Shown here: positions 56,581 to 64,000 of the stretch, piece by piece | Layout: each line of letters starts with the position of its first letter | Position numbering within the stretch: position 1 is the stretch's first letter | Assembly: GCA_039683095.1 (NCBI GenBank) | Contig: JBDKSB010000003.1 | Coordinates: forward strand, 1 to 64,000 | Direction of reading: 5' to 3' | Source: Acidobacteriota bacterium | GTDB taxonomy: Bacteria; Acidobacteriota; Aminicenantia; Aminicenantales; Saccharicenantaceae | DNA length: 64,000 nucleotides | The notes under the pieces: generated by a model | Databases searched by the model: none | Told to the model about the DNA's origin: nothing | Seen by the model: the letters and a program-made list of their open reading frames with translations, nothing else | Made by a program: the position numbers and the translations under genes

Positions 56581-57962
56581 TGTTAGACAGCATCCGCAAC
56601 ATATTCAGCGTCCCCGAGCTGCGGAAGAGGGTCATCTTCACCCTTCTCCTGCTCGCGGTCTACCGGGCCGGCGGCGTCATCCCCAATCCGGGCTTGAGCG
56701 CCTCGGCCCTGGCCGAGTTCTGGCAGAGCCAGAAGGGCTCCCTTCTCGGCTTCATCGACCTGTTCTCGGGCCGGAACATGTCCCGGATGACCATCTTCGC
56801 CCTGGGCATCATGCCCTACATCTCGGCCTCGATCATCCTCCAGCTGCTGACGGTCGTCTGGCCCTACCTCGAGCGCCTGTCCAAGGAGGGCGAGCTGGGG
56901 CGGAAGAAGATCACCCAGTACACCCGCTACGGCACGATCGTCATCTGCCTGATCCAGGCCATCGGCATCGCCATCTTCCTCGAGGCCCTGACGACGCCGG
57001 CCGGCGCCCACGTCGTCCTCAACCCCGGCTGGGGCTTCAAGCTGTTGACCGTGCTGACCCTGACGACGGGGACCGTCTTCGTCATGTGGCTGGGCGAGCA
57101 GATATCCGAGCGGGGCATCGGCAACGGCATCTCGCTCATCATCTTCGCCGGCATCGTCGTCGCCTTCCCGAGCAACCTCGGGCGGCTGGTCGCGGGCCTG
57201 CGGACGGGGAACATGGATCCCCTGAAGATGATCTTCGTGGCCGCCCTGATGATCGCGGTCGTCGCCTTCATCGTCTTCGTCGAGCGCGGCCAGCGCCGCA
57301 TCCCGGTCTCCTACGCCAAGCGCGTCGTCGGCCGGAAGGTCTACGGCGGGCAGAGCACGCACCTGCCGCTCCGGGTCAACACCGGCGGCGTCATCCCGAT
57401 CATCTTCGCCGCCTCGGTCATCAGCATCCCGGCGACGGCGGCCAGCCTGATCAAGGCGCCCTGGGCCAAGGCCATCTCGGACCAGTTCGGCATGGGCATG
57501 CCGCTCTACAACCTGATCTACGTCGCCTCCATCATCTTCTTCACCTACTTCTACATCTCGATCATCTTCAACCCGGTCGACGTGGCCGACAACCTCCGCA
57601 AGTACGGCGGCTTCATCCCCGGCATCCGGCCGGGCAAGAACACCTCCGACTATATCGACGAGGTCCTCAGCCGGATCACCCTGGCCGGCGCCATCTACCT
57701 GGCGGTCGTGGCCATCCTGCCCGAGTTCCTGCTGACCGGCTTCAAGGTCCAGGGCCTGCCCTGGATCGGCCCCTGGCTCGAGGCCAACATGCCCAAGTTC
57801 ATCACCCAGGGCATGGGCATCGACTTCATGTTCGGCGGCACGTCGATCCTGATCGTCGTGGGCGTGGCCATGGACACGATGCAGCAGATCGAGGCCCAGC
57901 TGGTCATGCGCCACTACGACGGGTTCATGCGCCGGAGCCGGATCCGCGGGAGGCGCGGATGA
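56580..57962 (+). CDS. secY: Protein translocase subunit SecY
   Basis: SecY is the ten-helix channel for protein export. The 460 residues show the first helix (about 15-34, with AGGVIPNPGL), the plug-side FIDLFSGRNMSRMTIFALG, IMPYISASIILQLLTVVWPY, the QISERGIGNGISLIIFAGIV loop, FIPGIRPGKNTSDYIDEVL and the C-terminal VAMDTMQQIEAQLVMRHYDG. Partner SecE is at 31637, and SecDF-YajC lie at the left end of the window. It overlaps adk by four bases. Confidence 0.98.
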   Translation: MLDSIRNIFSVPELRKRVIFTLLLLAVYRAGGVIPNPGLSASALAEFWQSQKGSLLGFIDLFSGRNMSRMTIFALGIMPYISASIILQLLTVVWPYLERLSKEGELGRKKITQYTRYGTIVICLIQAIGIAIFLEALTTPAGAHVVLNPGWGFKLLTVLTLTTGTVFVMWLGEQISERGIGNGISLIIFAGIVVAFPSNLGRLVAGLRTGNMDPLKMIFVAALMIAVVAFIVFVERGQRRIPVSYAKRVVGRKVYGGQSTHLPLRVNTGGVIPIIFAASVISIPATAASLIKAPWAKAISDQFGMGMPLYNLIYVASIIFFTYFYISIIFNPVDVADNLRKYGGFIPGIRPGKNTSDYIDEVLSRITLAGAIYLAVVAILPEFLLTGFKVQGLPWIGPWLEANMPKFITQGMGIDFMFGGTSILIVVGVAMDTMQQIEAQLVMRHYDGFMRRSRIRGRRG

Positions 57963-58633
57963 GGATCATCCTCCTGGGCGCGCCAGGAAGCGGGAAGGGG
58001 ACCGTGGCCGAAGCCCTGCGCGCGGCCTACGGCTGGCCCAAGGTCGCCACGGGCGACCTGCTCCGCGAGGCCGTCCGGGACAAGACCCCCCTCGGCCTGG
58101 TCGCTGCGGCCCAGATGGGCAAGGGCAACCTGGTCGACGACGACACGGTGATGGCCCTGCTCCGCGAGCGTCTGGCCAAGGACGACTGCCGTGACGGCTG
58201 CGTCCTCGACGGTTTCCCCCGGAACGTGACCCAGGCCGACCGCCTCGACGCCGCCGGCCTGCCGGGGCCGGAGATCGTCATCGACCTCCGGGTCACCGAC
58301 GACGTCGTCATGGAGCGGCTGACCCACCGCCGGATCTGCCCGGATTGCGAGGCCATCTACCATCTCGTCAACAGGCCGCCCAGAACGGCCGGCATCTGCG
58401 ACCTCTGCGGCGCGGCCCTGGTCCAGCGCAACGACGACAAGCCGGAGATCATCCGCGAGCGGCTCAAGACCCACTATGCCAAGACCGAGCCTCTGGTCGC
58501 CCGCTACGCGGCCAGGGGCCATCTCCACAGGATCGACGGCGACGGCCCGGCCGAAGCGGTCGTCCGCGAGGTCCGGCGCGTCCTCGACGCCGAGCTCGGC
58601 CGCCCGGCGGCCGGGGAGGGGAAGGGCGCATGA
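57959..58633 (+). CDS. adk: Adenylate kinase
   Basis: Adk balances ATP, ADP and AMP. The 224 residues have the P-loop LLGAPGSGKGT, TGDLLREAV, the DGFPRNVTQADRLD segment and a LID domain with CPDC and CDLC, the zinc-binding form found in many Gram-positives and thermophiles. I chose the ATG overlapping the secY stop. The frame stays open upstream only within secY. Confidence 0.97.
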   Translation: MRIILLGAPGSGKGTVAEALRAAYGWPKVATGDLLREAVRDKTPLGLVAAAQMGKGNLVDDDTVMALLRERLAKDDCRDGCVLDGFPRNVTQADRLDAAGLPGPEIVIDLRVTDDVVMERLTHRRICPDCEAIYHLVNRPPRTAGICDLCGAALVQRNDDKPEIIRERLKTHYAKTEPLVARYAARGHLHRIDGDGPAEAVVREVRRVLDAELGRPAAGEGKGA

Positions 58634-59412
58634 TCACCTACAAGTCCGCGACCGAGATCGAGGCCATGCGGCAGAGCGGCCGCATCGCCGCCGCGGTCCT
58701 CGGCGAGCTCGAGCCGCTCATCCGGCCCGGCATCCGGACGCGCGACCTCGACCTCTACGCGGAGAAGCGGACCCGGGAGCTCGGCGCGGCGCCGGCCTTC
58801 AAGGGCTACCGCGGCTATCCGGCCTCGGTCTGCATCTCGGTCAACGAAGAGGTCATCCACGGCATCCCCTCGGGGCGCATCCTTCAGGAAGGCGACATCG
58901 TCAGCCTGGACTTCGGCGTCCTCTACGAGGGCTTCTACAGCGACTCGGCCCTGACGGCGCCGGTCGGCCGGGTCTCGACCGAGGCCCTGGCCCTGATCGC
59001 CGCGGCCGAGCGTTCCTTCGCCAAGGGCCTGGAGCAGATGAGGGAGGGCAACCGGCTGTCGGACGTCTCGGCGGCCATCCAGGCCTCGGTCGAGAGCGAG
59101 GGCTTCTCGGTCATCCGCCAGTTCGTCGGTCACGGCATCGGCCGGGCCCTCCACGAGGAGCCCCAGGTCCCGAACTTCGGGGCGCCTGGCCGCGGCCCCA
59201 GGATCAAGCCGGGGATGACCCTGGCCATCGAGCCGATGATCGCCGCGGGCACCTACGAGGTCGAGATCCTCGAGGACGGCTGGACGGCCGTCACCCGGGA
59301 CCATCGGCTGTCGGCCCACTACGAGCATACCGTGGCCATGACCGAGAACGGCCCGGAGATCCTCAGCGCCCGGCCGGGGACGCGCCTCCCCAAGGAGGGA
59401 CCGCATGCCTAG
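58630..59412 (+). CDS. map: Type I methionine aminopeptidase
   Basis: Map removes the starting methionine of new proteins. The 260 residues carry the metal ligands in [19 protein letters not shown], the [20 protein letters not shown] segment, MTLAIEPMI and [12 protein letters not shown]. There is no N-terminal zinc finger extension. It overlaps adk by four bases and infA by eight. Confidence 0.97.
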   Translation: MITYKSATEIEAMRQSGRIAAAVLGELEPLIRPGIRTRDLDLYAEKRTRELGAAPAFKGYRGYPASVCISVNEEVIHGIPSGRILQEGDIVSLDFGVLYEGFYSDSALTAPVGRVSTEALALIAAAERSFAKGLEQMREGNRLSDVSAAIQASVESEGFSVIRQFVGHGIGRALHEEPQVPNFGAPGRGPRIKPGMTLAIEPMIAAGTYEVEILEDGWTAVTRDHRLSAHYEHTVAMTENGPEILSARPGTRLPKEGPHA

Positions 59413-59623
59413 ACAGGACATGTTCGAAGCCGAGGGCGTGGTCCTGGAGACCCTGCCGAACGCCATGTTCCGGGTGGAGCTCCAGAACAAGCACGTCATC
59501 CTGGCCCACATCTCCGGCAAGATGCGCAAGCACTTCATCCGCATCCTGCCCGGCGACCGGGTCCTCCTCGAGCTGTCGCCCTACGACCTGACCAAGGGCC
59601 GGATCACCTATCGATTCAAATAA
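59405..59623 (+). CDS. infA: Translation initiation factor IF-1
   Basis: The 72-residue OB-fold protein has [40 protein letters not shown] and [13 protein letters not shown]. It fills the A site during initiation. Its ATG lies inside the end of map. Confidence 0.97.
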   Translation: MPRQDMFEAEGVVLETLPNAMFRVELQNKHVILAHISGKMRKHFIRILPGDRVLLELSPYDLTKGRITYRFK

Positions 59624-59635
59624 AAGGACGGGACG

Positions 59636-59749
59636 ATGAAAGTCAAAGCCTCCGTGAAGAAGATCTGCCGGAACTGCAAGATCGTCCGGCGCAAGGGCGT
59701 GGTGCGGGTCATCTGCTCCAACCCGAGGCACAAACAAAAACAGGGATAA
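59636..59749 (+). CDS. rpmJ: 50S ribosomal protein L36
   Basis: The 37-residue protein begins [20 protein letters not shown], with the zinc ligands Cys11, Cys14, Cys27 and His32 (ICSNPRHKQ), the zinc-binding form. It follows infA by 12 bases, as in most bacteria. Confidence 0.96.
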   Translation: MKVKASVKKICRNCKIVRRKGVVRVICSNPRHKQKQG

Positions 59750-59762
59750 ACGAGGTAATTCC

Positions 59763-60146
59763 ATGGCACGAATCGCAGGCATCACCCTCCCGCCGGACAA
59801 GCGCATCGAGATCGGCCTGACCTACATCTATGGGATCGGCCGGTCCAAGAGCCGCCAGCTCCTCGACGAGGCCAAGATCGACAAGAACAAGAAGGTCAAG
59901 GCCCTGACCGAGGACGAGGTCAACAAGATCCGGCAGATCATCGAGAAACGGGAGAAGATCGAGGGCGACCTCCGCAAGGAGGTCACCATGAACATCAAGC
60001 GGCTGGTCGACATCGGCTGCTACCGCGGCCTCCGGCACAAGAAGAAACTGCCGGTCCGGGGCCAGCGGACCAAGACCAACGCCCGGACCCGCAAGGGGGT
60101 CAAGGGGCAGCGGATCAAGAAGCTCAAAGAAGCGAAGAAAGCGTAA
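59763..60146 (+). CDS. rpsM: 30S ribosomal protein S13
   Basis: The 127 residues have [39 protein letters not shown] and [21 protein letters not shown]13 bridges to the large subunit in the head. It begins the alpha-operon order rpsM-rpsK-rpsD-rpoA-rplQ. Confidence 0.97.
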   Translation: MARIAGITLPPDKRIEIGLTYIYGIGRSKSRQLLDEAKIDKNKKVKALTEDEVNKIRQIIEKREKIEGDLRKEVTMNIKRLVDIGCYRGLRHKKKLPVRGQRTKTNARTRKGVKGQRIKKLKEAKKA

Positions 60147-60161
60147 GGAGGGCCAGCCGCC

Positions 60162-60551
60162 ATGCCGCCAAAAACCACTGCCAAGAAGAAGAAAGCCCGC
60201 CGCGAGATCGGGTTCGGGGTGGCCCACATCCAGTCCACCTTCAACAACACGATCATCACCATCACCGACCATGTCGGCGCCACGGTCGTCTGGGCCAGCG
60301 GCGGCACGTCGGGGATGAAGGGCGCCCGCAAGGGCACGCCCTTCGCCGCCCAGCTCGCGGCCAAGGACGCCGCGACCAAGGCCCGGGAGTACGGCGTCCG
60401 CTACGTCGACGTCCGGCTCAAGGGCCCCGGCGCCGGGCGCGAGTCGTCCATCCGGGCCATGCAAGCCGCCGGCCTGGAGATCAAGTCCATCAAGGACGTG
60501 ACGCCCATCCCGCACAACGGGTGCCGCGTCCGCCGCCGCCGGCGGGTCTGA
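60162..60551 (+). CDS. rpsK: 30S ribosomal protein S11
   Basis: The 129 residues include [40 protein letters not shown] and the C-terminal [15 protein letters not shown]11 lines the platform near the anti-Shine-Dalgarno region. Confidence 0.97.
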   Translation: MPPKTTAKKKKARREIGFGVAHIQSTFNNTIITITDHVGATVVWASGGTSGMKGARKGTPFAAQLAAKDAATKAREYGVRYVDVRLKGPGAGRESSIRAMQAAGLEIKSIKDVTPIPHNGCRVRRRRRV

Positions 60552-60564
60552 GGAGAGAGATATC

Positions 60565-61191
60565 ATGGCGAAGTATCAAGGAGCCGATTGCCGGCTCTGC
60601 CGGGTCGAGAAGAACAAGCTCTATTTCAAGGGCGCCAAGTGCCTGACCGACAAGTGCCCGCTGGAACGGCGCGCCTACGCGCCGGGCCAGCACGGGCGCT
60701 CGCGCAAGCGCGTGCTGGGCTACGCCATCCAGCTCCGGGAGAAGCAGAAGCTGAAAAGGTACTACGGCATGTCCGAGGAGCAGTTCCGCTTCTTCTTCGA
60801 GCGGGCCGAGCGGCAGAAGGGCGTCACCGGCGAGAACCTCCTGTCCATGCTCGAGCGGCGCCTCGACAACGTCGTCTACCTGTGCGGCTTTTCCCTGTCG
60901 CGCGGCCACGCCCGCCAGCTCATCGGGCACGGCCACTTCCGTCTTAACGACCACAAGGCCGATATCCCCTCCGCCCTGGTCAAGCCGGGCGACGTTATCG
61001 CTTTCCGGCCCCGTTCGGCCAAGAGCGAGGACGTCCAGGCCGTCGTGGCCTCGAACCGGTCCAAGACCCTGCCGGGCTGGCTGCAGGTCGATTGGGAGAA
61101 CCTGAAGGGCCGGGTCCTGGCGCTGCCGACGCGCGCCGACGTCACCCTGCCTGTCGAGGAGCACCTGGTCGTCGAGTTGTACTCCAAGTAA
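60565..61191 (+). CDS. rpsD: 30S ribosomal protein S4
   Basis: The 208-residue protein starts with a zinc-type N-terminus ([18 protein letters not shown], then [19 protein letters not shown]; Cys9, 12, 26, 31) and has the S4 RNA-binding domain [21 protein letters not shown]4 starts 30S assembly and represses the alpha operon in some bacteria. Confidence 0.97.
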   Translation: MAKYQGADCRLCRVEKNKLYFKGAKCLTDKCPLERRAYAPGQHGRSRKRVLGYAIQLREKQKLKRYYGMSEEQFRFFFERAERQKGVTGENLLSMLERRLDNVVYLCGFSLSRGHARQLIGHGHFRLNDHKADIPSALVKPGDVIAFRPRSAKSEDVQAVVASNRSKTLPGWLQVDWENLKGRVLALPTRADVTLPVEEHLVVELYSK

Positions 61192-61203
61192 GGAGAACGT
61201 CCC

Positions 61204-62235
61204 ATGACAGAGACGAATTTCCAGAGACCCAAGTTCCTCGAGTGCGATTACGAGACCCTGACTCCCCAGTACGGGAAGTTCATGGCCCAGCCCTTCGAGC
61301 GCGGCTACGGCGTCACCGTGGGCAACGCCCTGCGGCGCATCCTGCTGTCCTCGATCACCGGGGCGGCCGTAACCTCGGTGCGGATCCACGGCGTCCTGCA
61401 CGAGTTCTCGACCATCCCCGGGGTCGTCGAGGACGTCACCGACATCATCCTCAATCTCAAGTCCATTCCCCTGAAGCTCCGGGGCGACGAGCCGCGGCGG
61501 ATGAGCATCAAGAAGGCCGGCCCGGCCACGGTCACCGCGGCCGACATCCAGCACGACGCCGACATCGAGATCCTGGACCAGGCGATCGCCGTCGCCTCCG
61601 TCGATGTCGACGGGACGCTCGACGCGGAGATGGTGGTCAAGAACGGCCGCGGCTACATCCCGGCCGACCAGAACTTCGACGAGGAACAGAGCCTCGACTA
61701 CATCCCGCTCGACTCCTCGCACTCGCCCGTCCTCAAGGTCAACTACAAGGTCGAGCCGGCCCGCGTCGGCAAGCGCATCGACTACGAGAGCCTGACCCTG
61801 GAGATCTGGACGACCGGGGCCATCCGGCCCATGGACGCCCTGTCCCAGGCGGCCAAGCTCATGCGCGACCACCTCGGCATCTTCCTCAACGTCGTCGACG
61901 AGCCGCTCGAGCGCGAGCCGGCCGCCTCGAAGAAGGAGATCCCGTACCTGGGCCAGGCCGACGTCCTGGCCAAGACCATCGATCACCTGGAGCTCTCGGT
62001 CCGCTCCAACAACTGCCTCCGCTCGGCCGGCATCGAGCGGATCTACGAGCTCGTGCAGAAGACCGAGGACGAGCTCCTCAAGACCAAGAACTTCGGCCGC
62101 AAGTCCCTTGCCGAGATCAAGGAGACGCTGGCCAATCTGAACCTCGGGCTGAACATCGAGCTCCACCCTCGTCTCATCGAGCGGATCCAGGCGGAGATCA
62201 AGGCCGGCGCGCCCGAGAAGGAGACTGAGGCATGA
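61204..62235 (+). CDS. rpoA: RNA polymerase alpha subunit
   Basis: The 343 residues have the dimerising N-domain ([36 protein letters not shown]) and the C-terminal DNA-contact domain ([36 protein letters not shown]). Length is slightly above the usual 320-330. It overlaps rplQ by four bases. Confidence 0.98.
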   Translation: MTETNFQRPKFLECDYETLTPQYGKFMAQPFERGYGVTVGNALRRILLSSITGAAVTSVRIHGVLHEFSTIPGVVEDVTDIILNLKSIPLKLRGDEPRRMSIKKAGPATVTAADIQHDADIEILDQAIAVASVDVDGTLDAEMVVKNGRGYIPADQNFDEEQSLDYIPLDSSHSPVLKVNYKVEPARVGKRIDYESLTLEIWTTGAIRPMDALSQAAKLMRDHLGIFLNVVDEPLEREPAASKKEIPYLGQADVLAKTIDHLELSVRSNNCLRSAGIERIYELVQKTEDELLKTKNFGRKSLAEIKETLANLNLGLNIELHPRLIERIQAEIKAGAPEKETEA

Positions 62236-62645
62236 GGCACCAGGTCAAAAAAGGAATGCTCGGGCGCAATACCGCCCATCGCCGGGCGCTGCTGCGCAAC
62301 CTCGTGACGTCCTTCCTCGAGCGGGAGCGGGTCCGGACGACCCTGGCCAAGGCCCGGGAGGTCCGGCCCATCGCCGAGAAGATGGTCACCCTGGGCAAGC
62401 GGGGCACCCTGCACGCCCGGCGCCAGGCCCTGGCGTACATGACCAAGGAGACCGCGGTCAAGAAGCTCTTCGACGAGATCGGCCCGCGCTTCAAGGAGCG
62501 TCCGGGCGGCTACACCCGGATCGTCAAGCTCGACCGCCGGGCCGGCGACGGCGCGGCCATGGCCCTGATCGAGCTGGTGGACGCGGAGTTCAAGGCCAAG
62601 ACCAAGAAGAAGAAGAAGGAGGCCAAGAAGCCGGCGGCCAAGTAG
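62232..62645 (+). CDS. rplQ: 50S ribosomal protein L17
   Basis: The 137 residues have [40 protein letters not shown] and [17 protein letters not shown]. The C-terminus adds a lysine-rich tail ([15 protein letters not shown]). It is the last gene of the ribosomal cluster and is followed by a strong terminator. Confidence 0.97.
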   Translation: MRHQVKKGMLGRNTAHRRALLRNLVTSFLERERVRTTLAKAREVRPIAEKMVTLGKRGTLHARRQALAYMTKETAVKKLFDEIGPRFKERPGGYTRIVKLDRRAGDGAAMALIELVDAEFKAKTKKKKKEAKKPAAK

Positions 62646-62663
62646 CTTAGGCGAGGATCATAG

Positions 62664-62693
62664 GGGGCCCGGCGTTCGCCGGGCCCCTTTTTT
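62664..62693 (+). terminator. Intrinsic terminator of the ribosomal cluster
   Basis: A GC-rich stem (GGGGCCCGGC with GCCGGGCCCC, loop around TT) is followed by six T residues, 18 bases after the rplQ stop. It is the clearest terminator in the window. Confidence 0.92.
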
Positions 62694-62795
62694 ATTGGCT
62701 CGGGAAGCAGCTCTCTCCGGCTCTGACAAGAGCTCTGTTCGGACATTTCCCGGAAGCATGGCTCGGGGCCGCTCAAGCGGGCTCCCGCCCTCAGC

Positions 62796-63761
62796 TCACT
62801 TGGCGGGCGCTTCGGCCGGACGCCGCGCGGCCTGGTAGATCTTTGTCCAGTAGGCGTCGGCCAGGCGGTCAATGCGGACGCAGGGCGTCTCGTGGACCGT
62901 CGCGTTGATGAAGTACTCGCGGTCGATCATCATGCCCACGTGGCCGATCTTGTTCAGGGCCTGGCCGAAGAAGATCAGGTCGCCGGCCTGCTCCTGGCCC
63001 TTGGGCACCTCCCGCAGGCCGCTCTCGGTCATCTGGATGTCGGCGTCGCGGAGGATCGGCACGCCGTTCATCTTGTAGACGAGCTGGGCCAGGCCCGAGC
63101 AGTCGAGCCCGAGCGGGGAGGTCCCGCCCCAGGTGTAGGGCACGCCGAGGAGGCGCTTGGCCAGGGCGACCATGTCGGCCGCGGGCCGGCGGGGCCAGGT
63201 CCAGGGGGCCTCATGGATCTCCCCGTCTCCCTTCTGGATCCAGGCCCGGACGCCGTCCGGCAGCAGGACCTCGAGCCAGCGGTCGTTCTTCTCGCCGGCG
63301 ACCTCGAGGACCGAGCTCAGGGGCGCCGTTCGCACCGGCTTGTGGGCCGTGACGTCCGCTTCCCGGTAGGTGTTGGCCAGCAGCCCCAGCACGACGAAGA
63401 CCCGGCCCGACGAAGCGTAGGGCTTCTCGCCCGGCTTCAGGAAGCGCAGGGAGGAAGCCGGGACCCAGCCCGGGTAGGCATCCGGCGTCTCGATCCGGAC
63501 CCAGTCTTCCCCGGCGGCGTTCTTCTCTCTCTTGACGATCTTGACGTTGTCGCCGAGCAGGGCCTGGCTGACGACGTCGACCGTATCCGTGGGGCCGCTG
63601 AACATGTTCTCGACCGAGCGGATCACCACGGCCGCCGTCGGCCCGGCCGCGAGCTCCGGGCGGAGATCGGCCGGCTTCGCGGTCTGCGGCTGGGTTTGGC
63701 CGGCGCAAGCCAGCACGGGGGACAGGGCGATCAGGATCGCGGCGATCAGCGTCTTGGCCAT
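62796..63761 (-). CDS. Exported NlpC/P60-family cell-wall hydrolase with SH3 domains
   Basis: The 321-residue protein has a signal peptide (about 1-20, MAKTLIAAILIALSPVLACA; a lipobox-like VLAC is possible), two SH3b-like domains (about 45-110 and 120-185) and a C-terminal NlpC/P60 domain. The catalytic cysteine is in SPLGLDCSGLAQLVYKMNG, the histidine in NKIGHVGMMIDR and a third polar residue in INATVHE. The first two match active cysteine peptidases that cut peptidoglycan stem peptides. I chose the ATG after GGAGGTG. A longer in-frame start lies across the promoter. It is transcribed toward the ribosomal cluster. Confidence 0.92.
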   Translation of the reverse strand: MAKTLIAAILIALSPVLACAGQTQPQTAKPADLRPELAAGPTAAVVIRSVENMFSGPTDTVDVVSQALLGDNVKIVKREKNAAGEDWVRIETPDAYPGWVPASSLRFLKPGEKPYASSGRVFVVLGLLANTYREADVTAHKPVRTAPLSSVLEVAGEKNDRWLEVLLPDGVRAWIQKGDGEIHEAPWTWPRRPAADMVALAKRLLGVPYTWGGTSPLGLDCSGLAQLVYKMNGVPILRDADIQMTESGLREVPKGQEQAGDLIFFGQALNKIGHVGMMIDREYFINATVHETPCVRIDRLADAYWTKIYQAARRPAEAPAK

Positions 63762-63792
63762 GAGGCACCTCCGGGCGAACGTCCGAATGAAT

Positions 63793-63821
63793 ATCATAGC
63801 CGTGTTGAGGGCGGGAGACAA
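63793..63821 (-). promoter_or_regulatory. Promoter of the NlpC/P60 gene
   Basis: On the minus strand TTGTCT and TATGAT are separated by 17 bases, 31 bases before the ATG at 63761, with GGAGGTG between. Confidence 0.65.
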
Positions 63822-63871
63822 GCGGGTATCGGGGGACACGACCGCATTTCCAAATGTCCTCTTTTTTCCGT

Positions 63872-63877
63872 TATAAT
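63872..63877 (+). promoter_or_regulatory. -10 element of the right-edge gene
   Basis: A perfect TATAAT lies 19 bases ahead of the ATG at 63897 with GGAGGTGA between. The -35 region is poor (TTTCCA about 19 bases upstream). Confidence 0.5.
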
Positions 63878-63896
63878 GCGGGGCGGAGGTGACGAC

Positions 63897-64000
63897 ATGA
63901 AGCGCAAGGAATTCCTGGGACTCGCCGGCGCCGCCGCGGCCGGGTCGCTCGTTTCCATCCGGCCGGCCCTGGCCCAGGCCCTGACCGGCGGCGGCGGCAG
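63897..64000 (+). CDS. Exported protein, N-terminal fragment (cut by window edge)
   Basis: Only about 34 residues are visible: MKRKEFLGLAGAAAAGSLVS, then IRPALAQ. This is a signal peptide. The KRKEFL start resembles a twin-arginine signal with Lys for one Arg, so Tat export is possible but not certain. The mature protein lies beyond the window and cannot be named. GGAGGTGA precedes the ATG. Confidence 0.7.
   Translation, partial: MKRKEFLGLAGAAAAGSLVSIRPALAQALTGGGG

Overview
The window is a 64 kb piece of a high-GC bacterial chromosome (strong preference for GTC, CTC, GCC and GAC codons) with dense housekeeping genes. I see no rRNA, CRISPR array, insertion sequence or phage genes. The gene set suggests an anaerobic or microaerophilic Gram-negative (diderm) bacterium: rubredoxin with a rubredoxin-reductase-like flavoprotein, rubrerythrin, a desulforedoxin-like ribbon protein, a radical-SAM AmrS, a TonB-type protein and a likely outer-membrane barrel. 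From general style (tandem ThyX, archease/RtcB, unusual EF-Tu) I would guess Acidobacteriota/Aminicenantia or a neighbouring phylum. This is inference only. Many promoters resemble the sigma-70 consensus with 17-base spacers.

Layout, left part. 1-5728 (minus): a cut-off TonB-like gene with its own promoter, and an operon ychF-tgt-yajC-secD-secF. 5764-11630 (plus): lepB, recD2, then rubredoxin, an FAD oxidoreductase and a beta-barrel-like protein. 11667-14152: purA and alr. 14224-18527: a redox and Fe-S island with a PAS protein, a desulforedoxin-like mini-protein, an Nfu-type protein, an IscS-type cysteine desulfurase, an IscU-type scaffold with added zinc ribbons, quinolinate synthase and rubrerythrin. 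18556-25354: nth, amrS, an exported thioredoxin-fold protein, archease and rtcB, and a double-length ThyX-like protein. 25414-30602 (minus): purB-purS-purQ-purL-purN.

Right part. 30694-62693 is one long plus-strand information-processing cluster. It runs tRNA-Thr, tRNA-Tyr, tRNA-Gly, tRNA-Thr, rpmG, tRNA-Trp, secE, nusG, rplKAJL, rpoBC, rpsL-rpsG-fusA-tuf, the S10 and spc operons through secY-adk-map-infA-rpmJ, and the alpha operon to rplQ. It ends at a strong intrinsic terminator. Convergent to it is an NlpC/P60 hydrolase gene, and a signal-peptide-bearing gene is cut by the right edge.

The most unusual points lie inside otherwise ordinary genes. The IscS-type protein lacks the PLP-binding lysine. 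EF-Tu lacks the RGITI switch I motif. RpoB carries a two-ribbon cysteine insertion near its N-terminus. SecF has a helix-hairpin-helix-like insertion in its periplasmic domain. The first third of fusA has codon use foreign to the rest of the gene. ThyX is duplicated in tandem with altered motifs. The ychF promoter appears to start transcription exactly at its GTG codon.
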